Below are positions 36,248 to 46,018 of a stretch of DNA of 64,000 nt, one piece after another (the stretch's first letter is position 1; each line of letters begins with the position of its first letter). The position numbers and the translations under genes are program-made. The notes below the pieces were generated by a model that did no database searches, was not told where the DNA came from, and worked only from the letters and a program-made list of their open reading frames with translations. Origin of the DNA: Mesorhizobium sp. M1B.F.Ca.ET.045.04.1.1. GTDB lineage: Bacteria; Pseudomonadota; Alphaproteobacteria; Rhizobiales; Rhizobiaceae. The stretch covers positions 1,488,001-1,552,000 of the forward strand of contig NZ_CP034448.1 in the NCBI RefSeq assembly GCF_003952465.1, written 5' to 3'.

Positions 36248-37581
36248 GCGACCGTCTCCTCGAAATCTGACGCGTCATCTTCGCTCTGGCGCAGAAACTC
36301 CCTCAGTTCGTCGATTGACGCGACAGCCCGGTCAGTCAGGGGATCTCCACCTGGCTTGTATTCGCCAACATTGATCAAGAACTCGGTCTCGGCATAGCGC
36401 GACAGGAGCTCGCGGAAAATGGATGCTGCCTTGCGATGTGTCCCCGAAACGACTGCATCCATGACGCGGCTGCGACTCTGCAGCACATCAATAGCGGGGA
36501 AATGCGATCGCGCCGCAATAGCGCGTGAGAGGATGACATGGCCATCGAGAATACCACGCGATTCCTCGGCGATTGGATCACCCGTGCCATCACCCTCTAC
36601 AAGCACCGTATAGAAGGCCGTGATTGAGCCCCGCTCACCCATGCCGGCGCGCTCGAGCAGGCCTGGCAGCATGCCAAAAACGGAAGGAGGAAAGCCCCGT
36701 CGCGTCGGCGGCTCACCCGCAGCAAGGCCTATTTCGCGCATAGCGCGGCAGAAGCGCGTCAGCGAATCCAGCATGAGAGCAACGCGTAGGCCTTGATCGC
36801 GGAAATATTCCGCGAGCGCAGTCGCCATTGGAGCGCATTGCGCACGCTCTACCGCCGAGCGGTCGGATGTTTCAACCACGACGACCGTACGGAGAAGGCC
36901 CTCTTCACCAAGATTCCTTTCGATGAATTCACGAACTTCCCGTCCACGTTCGCCTATGAGCGCCACTATGACGACGTCAGCGGCGGCACCCTTTACGATC
37001 TGTGACAACAGCGTCGACTTGCCACCACCTGGCTCGCCATAAATCCCGATCCGCTGGCCCTCGCCGCACGTCAGCAGACCATCGAGGACACGGACCCCAA
37101 GCGGGAATGGCCGCTCAATCATGCGCCTCGTCATCGGATTGGGGGCTCTGCCATGCAGGGGCCGAGTTTCGACGGTCTTGATTTCGCCTTTGCCGTCCAA
37201 TGGGCGGCAACGACTGTCGATCACGCGACCGAGCAAATCGCCGCCGACGGGCACCTCACGCATTCGGCCAGTGGCCACGACCTCTGCGCGGCTGGATAGG
37301 CCCACCAAGTCCCCGATCGGTGTCAGCAATACACCATCACCCGACAGGCCGATCACCTCGGCCTCGAGCGACAGCCCGGTTCGCGGGTCCTCTAGGAGGC
37401 AAAGTTCCCCAATACGAGTGTCTGGCAAGACGGCATGAACCAGTGTGCCGATAGCCCGCGTGATCCGACCGCGCACCGCACGCGTGTCAATTCGCTTGGC
37501 CGCAGCCCTCAAAGACGAGATTGCTGGAACGAGAGCTCGAGTGTCGGCGTCAGCGTTATGTTCTGGGACGGGCTTTCTCAT
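36223..37581 (-). CDS. rhcN: Type III secretion ATPase RhcN (SctN family)
   Basis: This 452-residue F1-beta-like ATPase detaches substrates from chaperones and energises export. Walker A is GIYGEPGGGKSTL, followed by VIVALIGERGREVREF; Walker B is VALMLDSLTRFCRAMREIGL, and the arginine-finger region is near the SRSRVMDAVVS stretch. The N-terminal ring domain and C-terminal helical domain are both present. The start at 37581 overlaps the nolV stop by four bases. Assignment is sure. Confidence 0.96.
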   Translation of the reverse strand: MRKPVPEHNADADTRALVPAISSLRAAAKRIDTRAVRGRITRAIGTLVHAVLPDTRIGELCLLEDPRTGLSLEAEVIGLSGDGVLLTPIGDLVGLSSRAEVVATGRMREVPVGGDLLGRVIDSRCRPLDGKGEIKTVETRPLHGRAPNPMTRRMIERPFPLGVRVLDGLLTCGEGQRIGIYGEPGGGKSTLLSQIVKGAAADVVIVALIGERGREVREFIERNLGEEGLLRTVVVVETSDRSAVERAQCAPMATALAEYFRDQGLRVALMLDSLTRFCRAMREIGLAAGEPPTRRGFPPSVFGMLPGLLERAGMGERGSITAFYTVLVEGDGTGDPIAEESRGILDGHVILSRAIAARSHFPAIDVLQSRSRVMDAVVSGTHRKAASIFRELLSRYAETEFLINVGEYKPGGDPLTDRAVASIDELREFLRQSEDDASDFEETVAWMSRLTA

Positions 37582-38201
37582 AGCTCGCCTTTCTCACAGA
37601 GCGTCCCGAAACCAAGGCGCAGCGCGCGCATCTGGGCGTCAAGTCCAAGGTCAACATTGCCGTACTCGCTCCACAGCACGCAGCGTTGCGGCGACAATGT
37701 CGGGTCGGGCTCGATCCGCACCCTTGGTCGACCATCCTGGCCGTCGCATCGAGCAAACTCTCGTGCAAGCATGTCGACTTGCATGGGAGAAACATGAAGG
37801 CAAACGTCGGCGCCGCTGTATTGACACTCTATGGCGTGACGAACAGCCCTCACCAATAGCTCGCCCGGATCGAAAGCGCCGATAAGATCGCTCAATATTT
37901 CCATCACGAGCTGCGGCAATTCCTGCTCCAGAGCCGCCTTTCGTCGCGCGATTTCGGAGATTGTCTCCGCAATCAACCCTGCCATCTCCTCGGTGCCTGC
38001 ATTCGAGCCCTCCATGTGGCCGCGCGCCCACGCCCGCTGGTAAACCGCGCGTGCCCAGTTTCGAACGCGCTGCCGATGCCGTTCTGCCGCGGCAAGGGCT
38101 TGCGCGGCGCTGTGCCAGGTTTCGAGCTCGCTCGCGGGTATCAGTGGTCCGACTGGACGCATCTGCGGCGCTATTGGCCCCTCGGAAAGTTCGACTGTCA
38201 T
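37578..38201 (-). CDS. nolV: Type III secretion ATPase regulator NolV/RhcL (SctL family)
   Basis: The 207-residue protein has the SctL/HrpE layout: a helical N-terminal half that binds the C-ring and a C-terminal part that binds and restrains the ATPase (RVRIEPDPTLSPQRCVLWSE and GNVDLGLDAQMRALRLGF). Directly before rhcN with a four-base overlap, as in other rhizobial loci, and overlapping nolU at its start. Confidence 0.88.
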   Translation of the reverse strand: MTVELSEGPIAPQMRPVGPLIPASELETWHSAAQALAAAERHRQRVRNWARAVYQRAWARGHMEGSNAGTEEMAGLIAETISEIARRKAALEQELPQLVMEILSDLIGAFDPGELLVRAVRHAIECQYSGADVCLHVSPMQVDMLAREFARCDGQDGRPRVRIEPDPTLSPQRCVLWSEYGNVDLGLDAQMRALRLGFGTLCEKGEL

Positions 38202-38815
38202 TTCACCGGGGTCTCTGTCTCAAAATGAGCTACTACAAGTGAAAGCAATTGGCCGGCGGCGGTCCAATGCTCATGTGCTGGAGTCTCCGCGGCAGTCCCC
38301 TCGGGCAATCGAAGAAGCACGCGGTTACGCTCGGTCGCTGAACTGTCCTGGAGCCAAGCTCCAAGACATGCGTGTCCATCGTATTCGATTTGCTGAGCGA
38401 GTTTTTCTGGGTCCGAGATCAGTCTTTTGTCAACAGCATGCAGCAGGTGTCGGATTCCGAATGCGTGTGCATCCACGCCGATGCGTTTAACAAGGATGGC
38501 AAGCTCAGGCTGAGAGACAAACGCGACCAGCGAACGGGCATGCCAGATACTACCAGCAAGAAGGGCCGCTCGATATGGATCATGCCCGCGTAGAAGGTCC
38601 GGCCTGCAGCCGATGTGGTTCAGATCCACGTCATCGTTGCCCAGCAATTCTGCCAGCCTTGGATGCAGTCTGGAACACTTCTGCAACTTCACTAACGTTT
38701 CGGCCGATAACGCTGGATCAAGACGCGCCGCAAGACGGGTTGGATGGGCCGAAGCCGCAAGCTCGCTCGCGCCCGGAAAGTGCGGACCATCAGGTCGGGC
38801 GGTCTGTATAGGCAT
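38198..38815 (-). CDS. nolU: Type III secretion accessory protein NolU (SctK-like)
   Basis: The ATG at 38815 gives 205 residues, near the size of NolU in NGR234; the longer frame reaches into rhcJ and is not needed. The protein is soluble and without clear motifs except a conserved helical region (LRGHDPYRAALLAGSIWHAR). SctK proteins are part of the sorting platform. Order rhcJ-nolU-nolV-rhcN supports the call. Confidence 0.82.
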   Translation of the reverse strand: MPIQTARPDGPHFPGASELAASAHPTRLAARLDPALSAETLVKLQKCSRLHPRLAELLGNDDVDLNHIGCRPDLLRGHDPYRAALLAGSIWHARSLVAFVSQPELAILVKRIGVDAHAFGIRHLLHAVDKRLISDPEKLAQQIEYDGHACLGAWLQDSSATERNRVLLRLPEGTAAETPAHEHWTAAGQLLSLVVAHFETETPVK

Positions 38816-38828
38816 TGGCAATGAGATG

Positions 38829-39665
38829 TCACCCACGTCCAATTGCAGGCATTCTTTTGCGAATGGCCTCGACAGCAGAAGCATCCCGGCGCCCCTCGAC
38901 CTTGGAAACGCCGGTTGATTGCTTGCGCCGACGCGTAACAACGCCGATCAAGAGATAACAGGCCACGGCGAATACGGCTGCGGCAAAACCTGTTACGGTC
39001 GCCAGAAGTGGCGCAGGAAGAGGTAGTGATGCTTGTGGCAAAACAGCAGTCGGATCGGGCCGTTGCTCGTGTGCGGACCGTTCTACCGGCACCAAAACCA
39101 CTTCCACCTTATCGTAGGACAGGCCTTCGATGCTGTCGGCTACAAGCATCTTTATCTTTGGCAGCAGAGCCGCGACATTTGTTTTTGCGTCGTGCCTGAT
39201 AAACACCGAGGCCGAGGATGGCGTGGCACCGGCTCGCACAAGGTCGTTATGCGGCAGCACGACGTGAACACGTACAGAAAAAACGCCATCGATATCGCTG
39301 ATCGTCCGCGACAACTCTTCGCTCAGGGCATACACGTAACGGGCACGCTCTTCGGTCGGCGAGGCAATCAGGCCTGATCCTTGGAATATCTCACCGAGGT
39401 TCTTGAAGGATTGGCGCGGCAGCCCCTTGGCGTTCAGAAGGTTGATTGAGAAGGCGAGCAGCTTTTCGTCAACCTGGATCGTGCTGGTTCCATCCTTGGC
39501 GACCACCCGGATCGCGGCGACCCCGTTGTCTTCAAGAAGTGCGAGCATTTCATTTGCCTCACGCTCTTGCAATTGCGTGTAGAGGTCGGCTTTGCAAGCA
39601 GTGAGGGCGACGAGAACTGGCAGCATGACAAGTCTAACCGACCGCCACCCTGACAGGCCACGCAT
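38829..39665 (-). CDS. rhcJ: Type III secretion inner-membrane ring lipoprotein RhcJ (SctJ family)
   Basis: The 278-residue protein has a signal peptide with lipobox LTAC (Cys24), two periplasmic ring-building domains (from KADLYTQLQEREANEMLALL through SVRVHVVLPHNDLVRAGATP) and a C-terminal membrane segment (ATVTGFAAAVFAVACYLLIG) with a short basic tail. SctJ builds the inner ring with SctD. The ATG at 39665 has GAGG eight bases upstream and gives a normal signal peptide; the ATG at 39692 lacks a ribosome site. It follows nolB in the operon. Confidence 0.92.
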   Translation of the reverse strand: MRGLSGWRSVRLVMLPVLVALTACKADLYTQLQEREANEMLALLEDNGVAAIRVVAKDGTSTIQVDEKLLAFSINLLNAKGLPRQSFKNLGEIFQGSGLIASPTEERARYVYALSEELSRTISDIDGVFSVRVHVVLPHNDLVRAGATPSSASVFIRHDAKTNVAALLPKIKMLVADSIEGLSYDKVEVVLVPVERSAHEQRPDPTAVLPQASLPLPAPLLATVTGFAAAVFAVACYLLIGVVTRRRKQSTGVSKVEGRRDASAVEAIRKRMPAIGRG

Positions 39666-39701
39666 GATTTCGCCCTCGGCCAAGCCAATCATGCGCGCGG
39701 T

Positions 39702-40211
39702 TCAGCCTTCCTTCAAAAGTTTATTCACGGATGATGTGACGCCGCTGACGCCTTTGGAGATAAGCGCCACCTGGGTGACGCCGTTGTAAACATCCCGAAG
39801 ACCAGCCATCATCGTTTCGAAGTCTTGCCCTTGTTGGGGAATGCCCGAGATTCCGGTTCCCGCCTCACCTGGAACGGGAAGCTTCTGCGCCGGTCCCGGT
39901 AGAGCGCCCTTCGAAAGGGCTATGTCATGGTCGAGCGCGGGGAAGGAAACAGTGTTGTGTGGATATAGGGAGGAAATCGTCTGCAACACGCGATCGCCCA
40001 TGCCGCTCGTCGGCGCAGCCGCGCGCTGAACATCCATCGCCGCAGCAACTGGCGCCGCACTCGCTGGCCCCGCGGCGGCATCGTTTTTCAGCGAGTCGGC
40101 TGCATGCCCTAAGGCGCGCTCAAACTGGGCCTGCTCGACAATCGACGGTGATCCGACCCTGGGGAGGCCAGCCGTTAGAGTGGCAGAGATCGACGTGACA
40201 GGCATCATCAT
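39702..40211 (-). CDS. nolB: Secreted pilus-associated protein NopB (NolB)
   Basis: The 169-residue protein begins MMMPVTSISATLTAGLPRVG, has an Ala/Pro-rich disordered middle and an amphipathic C-terminal helix (FETMMAGLRDVYNGVTQVAL). NolB/NopB is a substrate of the rhizobial type III system found on its pili and required for export of other proteins. It is the first gene of the long rhc operon, 73 bases after a tts box, as in S. fredii. Upstream in-frame codons to 40280 cross the tts box region and are not used. Confidence 0.85.
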   Translation of the reverse strand: MMMPVTSISATLTAGLPRVGSPSIVEQAQFERALGHAADSLKNDAAAGPASAAPVAAAMDVQRAAAPTSGMGDRVLQTISSLYPHNTVSFPALDHDIALSKGALPGPAQKLPVPGEAGTGISGIPQQGQDFETMMAGLRDVYNGVTQVALISKGVSGVTSSVNKLLKEG

Positions 40212-40283
40212 GTAAGGACTCGGTTGCTCTCTCTGACCGGGCGAGCCCCGCCCATTCATCACCCGGTGTCGGCGCAACACTCC

Positions 40284-40313
40284 TAGGGGGGCAAGCTGAC
40301 AACAAGCTGACTA
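40284..40313 (-). promoter_or_regulatory. tts box before nolB and the rhc operon
   Basis: Minus-strand TAGTCAGCTTGTTGTCAGCT then TGCCCCCCTA. The divergent rhcC1 gene starts 86 bases to the right, so the box may influence both units. Confidence 0.8.
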
Positions 40314-40398
40314 ACGGCGGCGTCATTTCGACAATCTAAAATCTCTTCGGCAATTTAGTCACTTGTGATGATTTCAGCGTTTGGTTTATCAGTGCGAC

Positions 40399-41097
40399 AT
40401 GCCGAGAACGCTTATCCAACCCGTCACCCTGCATGTTTTGAGACTTCTTTGTGCCGGGTTTTTTCTGTCCACCGGGATTCACCCGGCGCATGCAGTCCCG
40501 CTGTCCCTTCCGGCGACACCCTATAGATACACGGTTCTGGATCAGGAGCTCGCTGCAGCGTTGCAGGAATTCGGCAACAACCTGAATATCAGGGTCAACA
40601 TCAGTCCTGCGGTGAAGGGGCGAATTCGCGGACGTATGCCTGATTTGCCACCGCGCGCGTTCCTCGACCGCTTGACGAACCTTTACGGTCTACAATGGTA
40701 CTATGACGGCCTTGTGCTCTATGTGTCTGCTGCACAAGAATCGCAAACTCGAATGCTTTTGATGACGTCGATTCGCTTCGATGCGTTCAAGGGGGCTCTC
40801 GACAAGCTTGATATCTCCGACGAGCGCTATGTGGTCAAACCCGTGCCAGGCAATGGCCTCGTCTTCGTTTCCGGTCCACCGCGCTTCGTCGCACTCGTGG
40901 AGCAGACCTTTAACGGCTTGGTGGCGCAGGCGCAGGCGCAGACTCACATAGCGGCAACGCCAAAGGAATCAGTGCTGATCTTGTTTCGCGGCTCCTCCAC
41001 TACGGTCGTTCGCGACGGACGACCGGATGCTTCTTATTCTTCTGACATCCCACAACAGGATAGCGTTGGCGGGAAGCCTGAGCTGGGCAAGAAATGA
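40399..41097 (+). CDS. rhcC1: N-terminal secretin part RhcC1 (SctC family)
   Basis: The 232-residue exported protein (signal peptide with LCAGFFLSTGIHPAHA, cleavage near residue 31) corresponds only to the periplasmic N0/N1 domains of a type III secretin (YTVLDQELAAALQEFGNNLN, RAFLDRLTNLYGLQWYYDGL). It lacks the pore-forming secretin domain, which is encoded separately as rhcC2 at 51.6 kb; this split is known in rhizobia. It probably contacts the inner-membrane ring. ATG at 40399 is preferred to TTG at 40381. Divergent from nolB. Confidence 0.9.
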   Translation: MPRTLIQPVTLHVLRLLCAGFFLSTGIHPAHAVPLSLPATPYRYTVLDQELAAALQEFGNNLNIRVNISPAVKGRIRGRMPDLPPRAFLDRLTNLYGLQWYYDGLVLYVSAAQESQTRMLLMTSIRFDAFKGALDKLDISDERYVVKPVPGNGLVFVSGPPRFVALVEQTFNGLVAQAQAQTHIAATPKESVLILFRGSSTTVVRDGRPDASYSSDIPQQDSVGGKPELGKK

Positions 41098-41165
41098 ACA
41101 TTGAGGATTTCCCGCAGCTCTGAAGAACATGACTGCGGCTACCCCTTTGTGAACTCTTCGCAAAC

Positions 41166-41195
41166 TCGTCAGTTTCTCGAAAGCTAATCCGCTCA
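41166..41195 (+). promoter_or_regulatory. tts box before nopX
   Basis: TCGTCAGTTTCTCGAAAGCT then AATCCGCTCA: close to the consensus in both halves. It lies about 200 bases upstream of the nopX ATG. Confidence 0.85.
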
Positions 41196-41398
41196 TGATG
41201 AGTCCCGGCAGCTCTCGCGGTGACTCCGGCCATTGTGTTGGACCGAACCTTGGAGCCGGCCCGGAACACAGCAATTGAAGGCAGGGCAGGCGCATTCGTG
41301 ACCTGCCGACGCTTGGAATTGTCGAATTTTGTGAAACGCAAGGGATCTTCTGTCGGGGTCTCTTGTGGGGATTTCAACGTCACGTCTGAGGATGCATA

Positions 41399-43333
41399 AT
41401 GTCGGCCAGTAATCTTTCAACTTTCTACCGCTCAAATTCGCTACAGTCCGCAAGGGGTTGGCCGGGCCTGAAAGTTTCCCATTTTGCGACCCAGCATCAG
41501 CAAAGTGCATCGTGCTTCGAAGCGATGCTGTCCACTTGTGTGCTGGCAGACAAGCCCGGCTCTTTCGCGCAAGGGGATCTGCCAGCGTCGAATCTTGATT
41601 CGACAATGGATAAATTGCGGCAGGACCCTTTGGGCCATCTGGCACCGGATGTCTTGACATTGAATGGCTTGGAGCAACACCCACTGGATCTGCTGCCGCC
41701 AAATATGAGGGCGGCTCTCAAGGAGGACCAATCGCAACGCTCCAAGGCGACTGAAGCCCAACATCTGCTCGGCGTCACTCCGAAGATCGAGCCGGCTCCC
41801 AGGCCGAGCCCCGGAATCACGTGGAACGGTGGGTCGCTGACCACGGCTGAGTTGCAGATTGTTGCGGTACTCAACCGTCACAAGGACCAATGCCCGCTTA
41901 CTTGGAAGTCGTTGACCGACAAAGCCAATGATCCCTCTACGCCACCGGATCTGAAAGCGGCGATCCAGGGACTGCAGCAGGATTCGGGACTTTTTTATGC
42001 GATTGGCTCGCAGGGCGACGGCCGCTGTGGAGGCAAGATCAACGCCAAGGACTTGGCCGGATTTTCAAACCACCACCCACAAGTTGCTGCATTTCAGGAA
42101 GCCCAAGCGCGAAGCTACGAGCAGAACTACATACCATCCGACGGCAGCGGAGGTTTGCAGCCTTCGGTCATGACCTTGAGCGATGCCTTGCGGGAGTTTT
42201 ACCGGTACTCCGAAAATCTGTCCAAGGACCTGAGTCTGGATGAGTTCAAGAAAATGGTCGGCGGCGAATCGAAAAACGGCAAATTTCCGCCCCAGGTCAT
42301 TGCGGCGGCGCAATATTTCCTCGATCACCCCGATGCTTGGAACCAGTTGTGCGGTGGCTCGAAAGGGAAGATGCACAAAGAGGATTTCCTGCAAGTCGCC
42401 TCATCGTCGATGAGCCTCACGCAAACTGAGCTGAATACGGTCGAGATGATCAAGGACCATCAGGACACGTTCTTTGGAAGCGGTGTTCTGACTCGCGACA
42501 AACTGGCGAAAATGAAAGACGACAAGAGCCTTGATCCGAAAGTGCGGGAAGCAGCCTCTCAGCTCCTTTCAGATCCTCTTCTGTTTGGCCTCCTGAACAA
42601 TTCGATCACGGGCTATAAGACCCATCATAAATTCTTCGACTTTGGCGGCGGGCATACGGTTGATTCCGGCAATATCAGCAAAAAAGACTTTGCCCATTTT
42701 TGCACAAACATGTCGTCTGCGAACCGCAACGTTCAGCAGCCAATCACCCACGGCGCCCAAACCGCAGAAGAGCAGAATGCCGTCGCGGACATGAAGATGG
42801 GCCTGATGGACCAGCCTGACATTAAGTCAGCCAAAAAGAACGGCGGGGCCGTCATGCACGTCGTCGACTCCGTGCTCAAAATCGAGACGAAAGTGCTCGA
42901 CTTGGCGGCAACGGCGGTGGGACTGCTCAGCTTCATTCCGGGCCTCGGACAAGTAGCCGATCTTGCCTCGATGGTTCTCGAGGCTGAGTCGCAAGCAGCC
43001 AATCTCCTGCGTACGGCCATTAACGGAGGCGATATGAAGCGAGCGCTGGAGGAAGCTGGCCTCAATATGGCCGCGCAGGCGATCGGCCTTATCGCAGGCC
43101 CCGAGGTCAAGCTGGCCATTCGAAATGGGCTCGTAAAGCACCTGATGGAAGAGGCCTTGGCGGCAGGCATTGATCTTTCGGTCTCGACGGCGCAGGACTA
43201 CGCAGAAGGCTATGTGAATAACCTCAAAGCGCGCCTTGCAGGCGGCCCTGAGCAAAGCCTAGGCCTTCCGAGCATGCCATCATTCCAGAGTGTGGCAAGC
43301 AATGTGCCCTTCGTCGGCATTGCCTTATCCTAG
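41399..43333 (+). CDS. nopX: Translocon/pilus protein NopX
   Basis: The 644-residue protein resembles NopX, the rhizobial relative of XopB/HrpF-type translocon proteins that insert into the plant membrane. It has repeated EF-hand-like or needle-binding modules of about 70 residues (e.g. SLDEFKKMVGGESKNGKFPP and DKLAKMKDDKSLDPKVREAA) and a hydrophobic C-terminal region (VLDLAATAVGLLSFIPGLGQ, AAQAIGLIAGPEVKLA) that could cross a membrane. The ATG at 41399 has GAGG upstream. It stands alone after a tts box, next to rhcC1, as in S. fredii. Confidence 0.92.
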   Translation: MSASNLSTFYRSNSLQSARGWPGLKVSHFATQHQQSASCFEAMLSTCVLADKPGSFAQGDLPASNLDSTMDKLRQDPLGHLAPDVLTLNGLEQHPLDLLPPNMRAALKEDQSQRSKATEAQHLLGVTPKIEPAPRPSPGITWNGGSLTTAELQIVAVLNRHKDQCPLTWKSLTDKANDPSTPPDLKAAIQGLQQDSGLFYAIGSQGDGRCGGKINAKDLAGFSNHHPQVAAFQEAQARSYEQNYIPSDGSGGLQPSVMTLSDALREFYRYSENLSKDLSLDEFKKMVGGESKNGKFPPQVIAAAQYFLDHPDAWNQLCGGSKGKMHKEDFLQVASSSMSLTQTELNTVEMIKDHQDTFFGSGVLTRDKLAKMKDDKSLDPKVREAASQLLSDPLLFGLLNNSITGYKTHHKFFDFGGGHTVDSGNISKKDFAHFCTNMSSANRNVQQPITHGAQTAEEQNAVADMKMGLMDQPDIKSAKKNGGAVMHVVDSVLKIETKVLDLAATAVGLLSFIPGLGQVADLASMVLEAESQAANLLRTAINGGDMKRALEEAGLNMAAQAIGLIAGPEVKLAIRNGLVKHLMEEALAAGIDLSVSTAQDYAEGYVNNLKARLAGGPEQSLGLPSMPSFQSVASNVPFVGIALS

Positions 43334-44389
43334 CCGTCGCCTTGCGCGGAAGCTTTGGCTCGCGCGCTGACATAAGGGTCATTGTGGCACAAGCAGGGGT
43401 TCATCCGCATCAACGCAGCGGTGTTCCTGACGCCATCTGGATCGGACTGTGAGGGGGATGTCCGAAGTCTGTGAAGGCTTCGGTATATGACGACTTCAGA
43501 GTTACGCTGAGCCCAGCCATCTCGAGCCGGTGCGCCGGGTCGAGGTTTTCACGGGCGCCGGCCGGCAGCGGGAATGGTCTCCGGAAGGCACGGCGCGGAT
43601 GGTGGCGGAGCGGCGCAGCCGAAGGAACGGCTGTCGCGCGCCCAGGGCGGCCTCCCGAACAGCAGACGATGATCTCCTGCCTTGGGCCTATATCCTTGTG
43701 CCCACGCTCAAGGCAGTCGGCTGAAAACAGCGCTGATTTAAAACAGCATTATCCTGCACTGCACCCTCGATCCTTGCGCTCACCGATCGCTCGTCGACAC
43801 GCACGCGGTCAAGTCGTTATCGGCGCTATGCCGATGGGCTTCGAGAGCAAGGTGGACGCTGAGCGGTGCGTCAGCCTCAGGGCGCGGCTGGCCAGCTTTG
43901 GGTCTCACGCTCTATGACGGCAACACCCGGCTGATCAACTTGGCCTGTTCGCGGGCTCCCGGCAGCGGCGCGGAAGCCACGGTCCGCCTTCCTCGGCTTC
44001 AGGCCAAAGATACCGCAGCATGCTCCAGAGCTATGTCTGCCGCCTCCGCCCCATCGTCGCTGGTCATGTGGAAAGGACAAGCAGGCTACGCACCCCATAA
44101 TCCCGTCGGGCAGGATTCGACAGTCGACGGCGAGACATTCGCCAAACCTCACCCTTGATTCTCAGCAACGTTAAAAAAAATTCACATAATGTTCGTGAGT
44201 GTAGTCTCCTGTCAGGTGGTACATTAGCCCCAATATCTGGCGTCTTAGTCGTAGAAAGGACTGTGATCCATCTTCCATTAGCATCCATACCAGCGGATTT
44301 ACAGCAAATGACGAGAGAGGTCTCATGCGGATTGATGGGGATAGAAGGGCTAGCGGCTTGCTGCATCCCGTCCGGGTTGATGCCAACCA
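43334..44389. other. Decayed stretch after nopX
   Basis: Apart from the IS66 remnant listed separately, no gene was recognised. An A/T-rich part at 44170-44230 differs from the surroundings but shows no clear promoter. Confidence 0.35.
43500..43725 (+). pseudogene. IS66-family remnants (tnpA start joined to tnpC end)
   Basis: VEVFTGAGRQREWSPEGTAR and MVAERRS match the start of IS66 TnpA, a small DNA-binding protein. Shortly after, LLPWAYILVPTLKAVG followed by a stop looks like the very end of the IS66 transposase. The two kilobases between them have been deleted. Inactive. Confidence 0.6.
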
Positions 44390-44734
44390 ATGTTGACACT
44401 GGTAAATCGCCTAAGGACGGCAGCGCATCTTGATCGCCTTCGAATCCTGGGCCTTTGCGCGCATGCGGATCTAACCGTCGGCGAGCTGGCCGATATTACC
44501 AGTCTGCCTCGCGAGCAGGTTCGACGCCACGTTCGGCGGCTGGGCAGAGCCAACTTTCTTTGCTGCAACGAACAACGTCCGCAGTCTTCGTACCATATGC
44601 AAGCAGGAGGCAAGGATGGCGGGCTGGCTCAATTGGTGGTCGATCTCCTGCCCCACGATGATGGCCATCATAAAAGAGACCTACAACGCCTGGAAGCAAT
44701 ACAAGACGCGCGGTTGAAGGGACCGCCTGCTTGA
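44390..44734 (+). pseudogene. ArsR-type regulator fragment
   Basis: The frame reads LRTAAHLDRLRILGLCAHAD then LTVGELADITSLPREQVRRH, a winged-helix domain of the ArsR kind. In rhizobia and relatives such domains head regulator genes of the methionine/S-adenosylmethionine cycle. The usual second half is missing, and the rest of the 114 codons has no family features. The broken glyA gene follows 37 bases later, so the fragment may have regulated it. Confidence 0.5.
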
Positions 44735-44771
44735 TCGTGAAATAGATCAGTCCAAATGGAGCGCGACTACC

Positions 44772-45780
44772 ATGGATAACTCCGCCGGCGGCGCCATCGC
44801 GCAGCCCGACACTTACGGGCGGCCTCACTTAGCCGCCGTCGACTCCCGCGTTCACGAACTGCTTCTAAGACAGGAGCGTCAGGAGCGGACAACTCTCAAA
44901 CTGATCGCCTCCGAGAACTTTGCCTCCTCGGCGGTGTTGGAAGCGACCGGGTCGATTTTCACCAACAAGTATGCCGAGGGATACCCCGGTGCGCGCTACT
45001 ACGCCGGAAACGAGATCGTCGATGAGCTTGAGACCCTCGCGATCGAGCGCCTGAAAGCGCTATTTGGCAGTGAACACGCCAACGTCCAGCCTTATTCAGG
45101 CTCGCCAGCCAACCAGGCTGTCTATCGCGCGCTTTTGAGCCCCCGTGACAAAGTCATGGGCTTGCCTTTACCCGAAGGCGGCCATCTGACTCACGGTTGG
45201 TCCGTCAATTTTTCCGGCAGCGATTATCAGCGCGTCCCGTACAGGCTGCACGAAAAGACACAGCAAATTGACTATGACCACTTGCGCGAGACCGCCAAGC
45301 GGGAACGCCCGAAGCTAATTTGGGTCGGCGGAACTGCTTATCCGCGTATTTTTGACTACGCGGCAATGGCCGAAATTGCTTCGGAGGTGAACTCGTATCT
45401 GGTGGCTGACATCGCCCACATCTGCGGCCTGGTTGTCGCAGGAGTGCATCCGAACCCCGTGTCCCATTGCGATGTGGTCACCAGCACCTCTCACAAGTCG
45501 ATCCGCGGTCCCCGGGGTGGCTTCATTTTATCAAGGAATGAAGACCGTTATCAGCCCCTCCATCATCCGAAGAGCAAACACAATCTGCGCCGTGTTCCCT
45601 CTTCTGCAAGGCGGACCGCATATGAATACTATCGCCGCGCTTGCCGTCGCCTTTGCAGGAAGCAGCGACACTCGTCCTTTCGTGTTCGGTAGAGATCGTC
45701 ACAACGCCAAGGCTCTGGCCAGAGCGCTTCTGGAGCGAGGTTATGAAACTCGTCACTGGGGCACTGAAATCACATGCTGA
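44772..45780 (+). pseudogene. glyA: Serine hydroxymethyltransferase, frameshifted and truncated
   Basis: The first 250 codons are a good GlyA sequence: TLKLIASENFASSAVLEATG, NKYAEGYPGARYYAGNE, and the cofactor lysine region TSTSHKSIRGPRGG. GlyA transfers a one-carbon unit from serine to tetrahydrofolate. Near 45545 the frame shifts to one that continues VFPLLQGGPHMNTIAALAVA and then RHNAKALARALLERGYE, ending at a stop at 45780. About 150 C-terminal residues are missing. The substrate loop also looks altered (PEGGHLTHGW for GGHLTHG). The gene cannot make an active enzyme. Confidence 0.85.
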
Positions 45781-46018
45781 TCTTGATCTTCGGACGGCCC
45801 GCTGTCAGGCAAAGCCTATGCGGAGCGCTTATCGTGAAGTGTTGGTGAGACAGGACTCGGCGGGCATACGGAAGTACGCTGGTTGTGGTGCGCATGCTGG
45901 CGAATCCACCAGCCATGCCCACATCGACTTACGCCAAGTCGCCCCGCCGGATTTAATCCAAAGCGAATTAAGGCAGTATCGATATGGCGATCCGGGGACG
46001 GCGGGGTTAGATGTGATG
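45781..46018. other. Junk between glyA and metK relics
   Basis: No recognisable coding sequence. The missing glyA 3' end and metK 5' end suggest a deletion here. Confidence 0.35.
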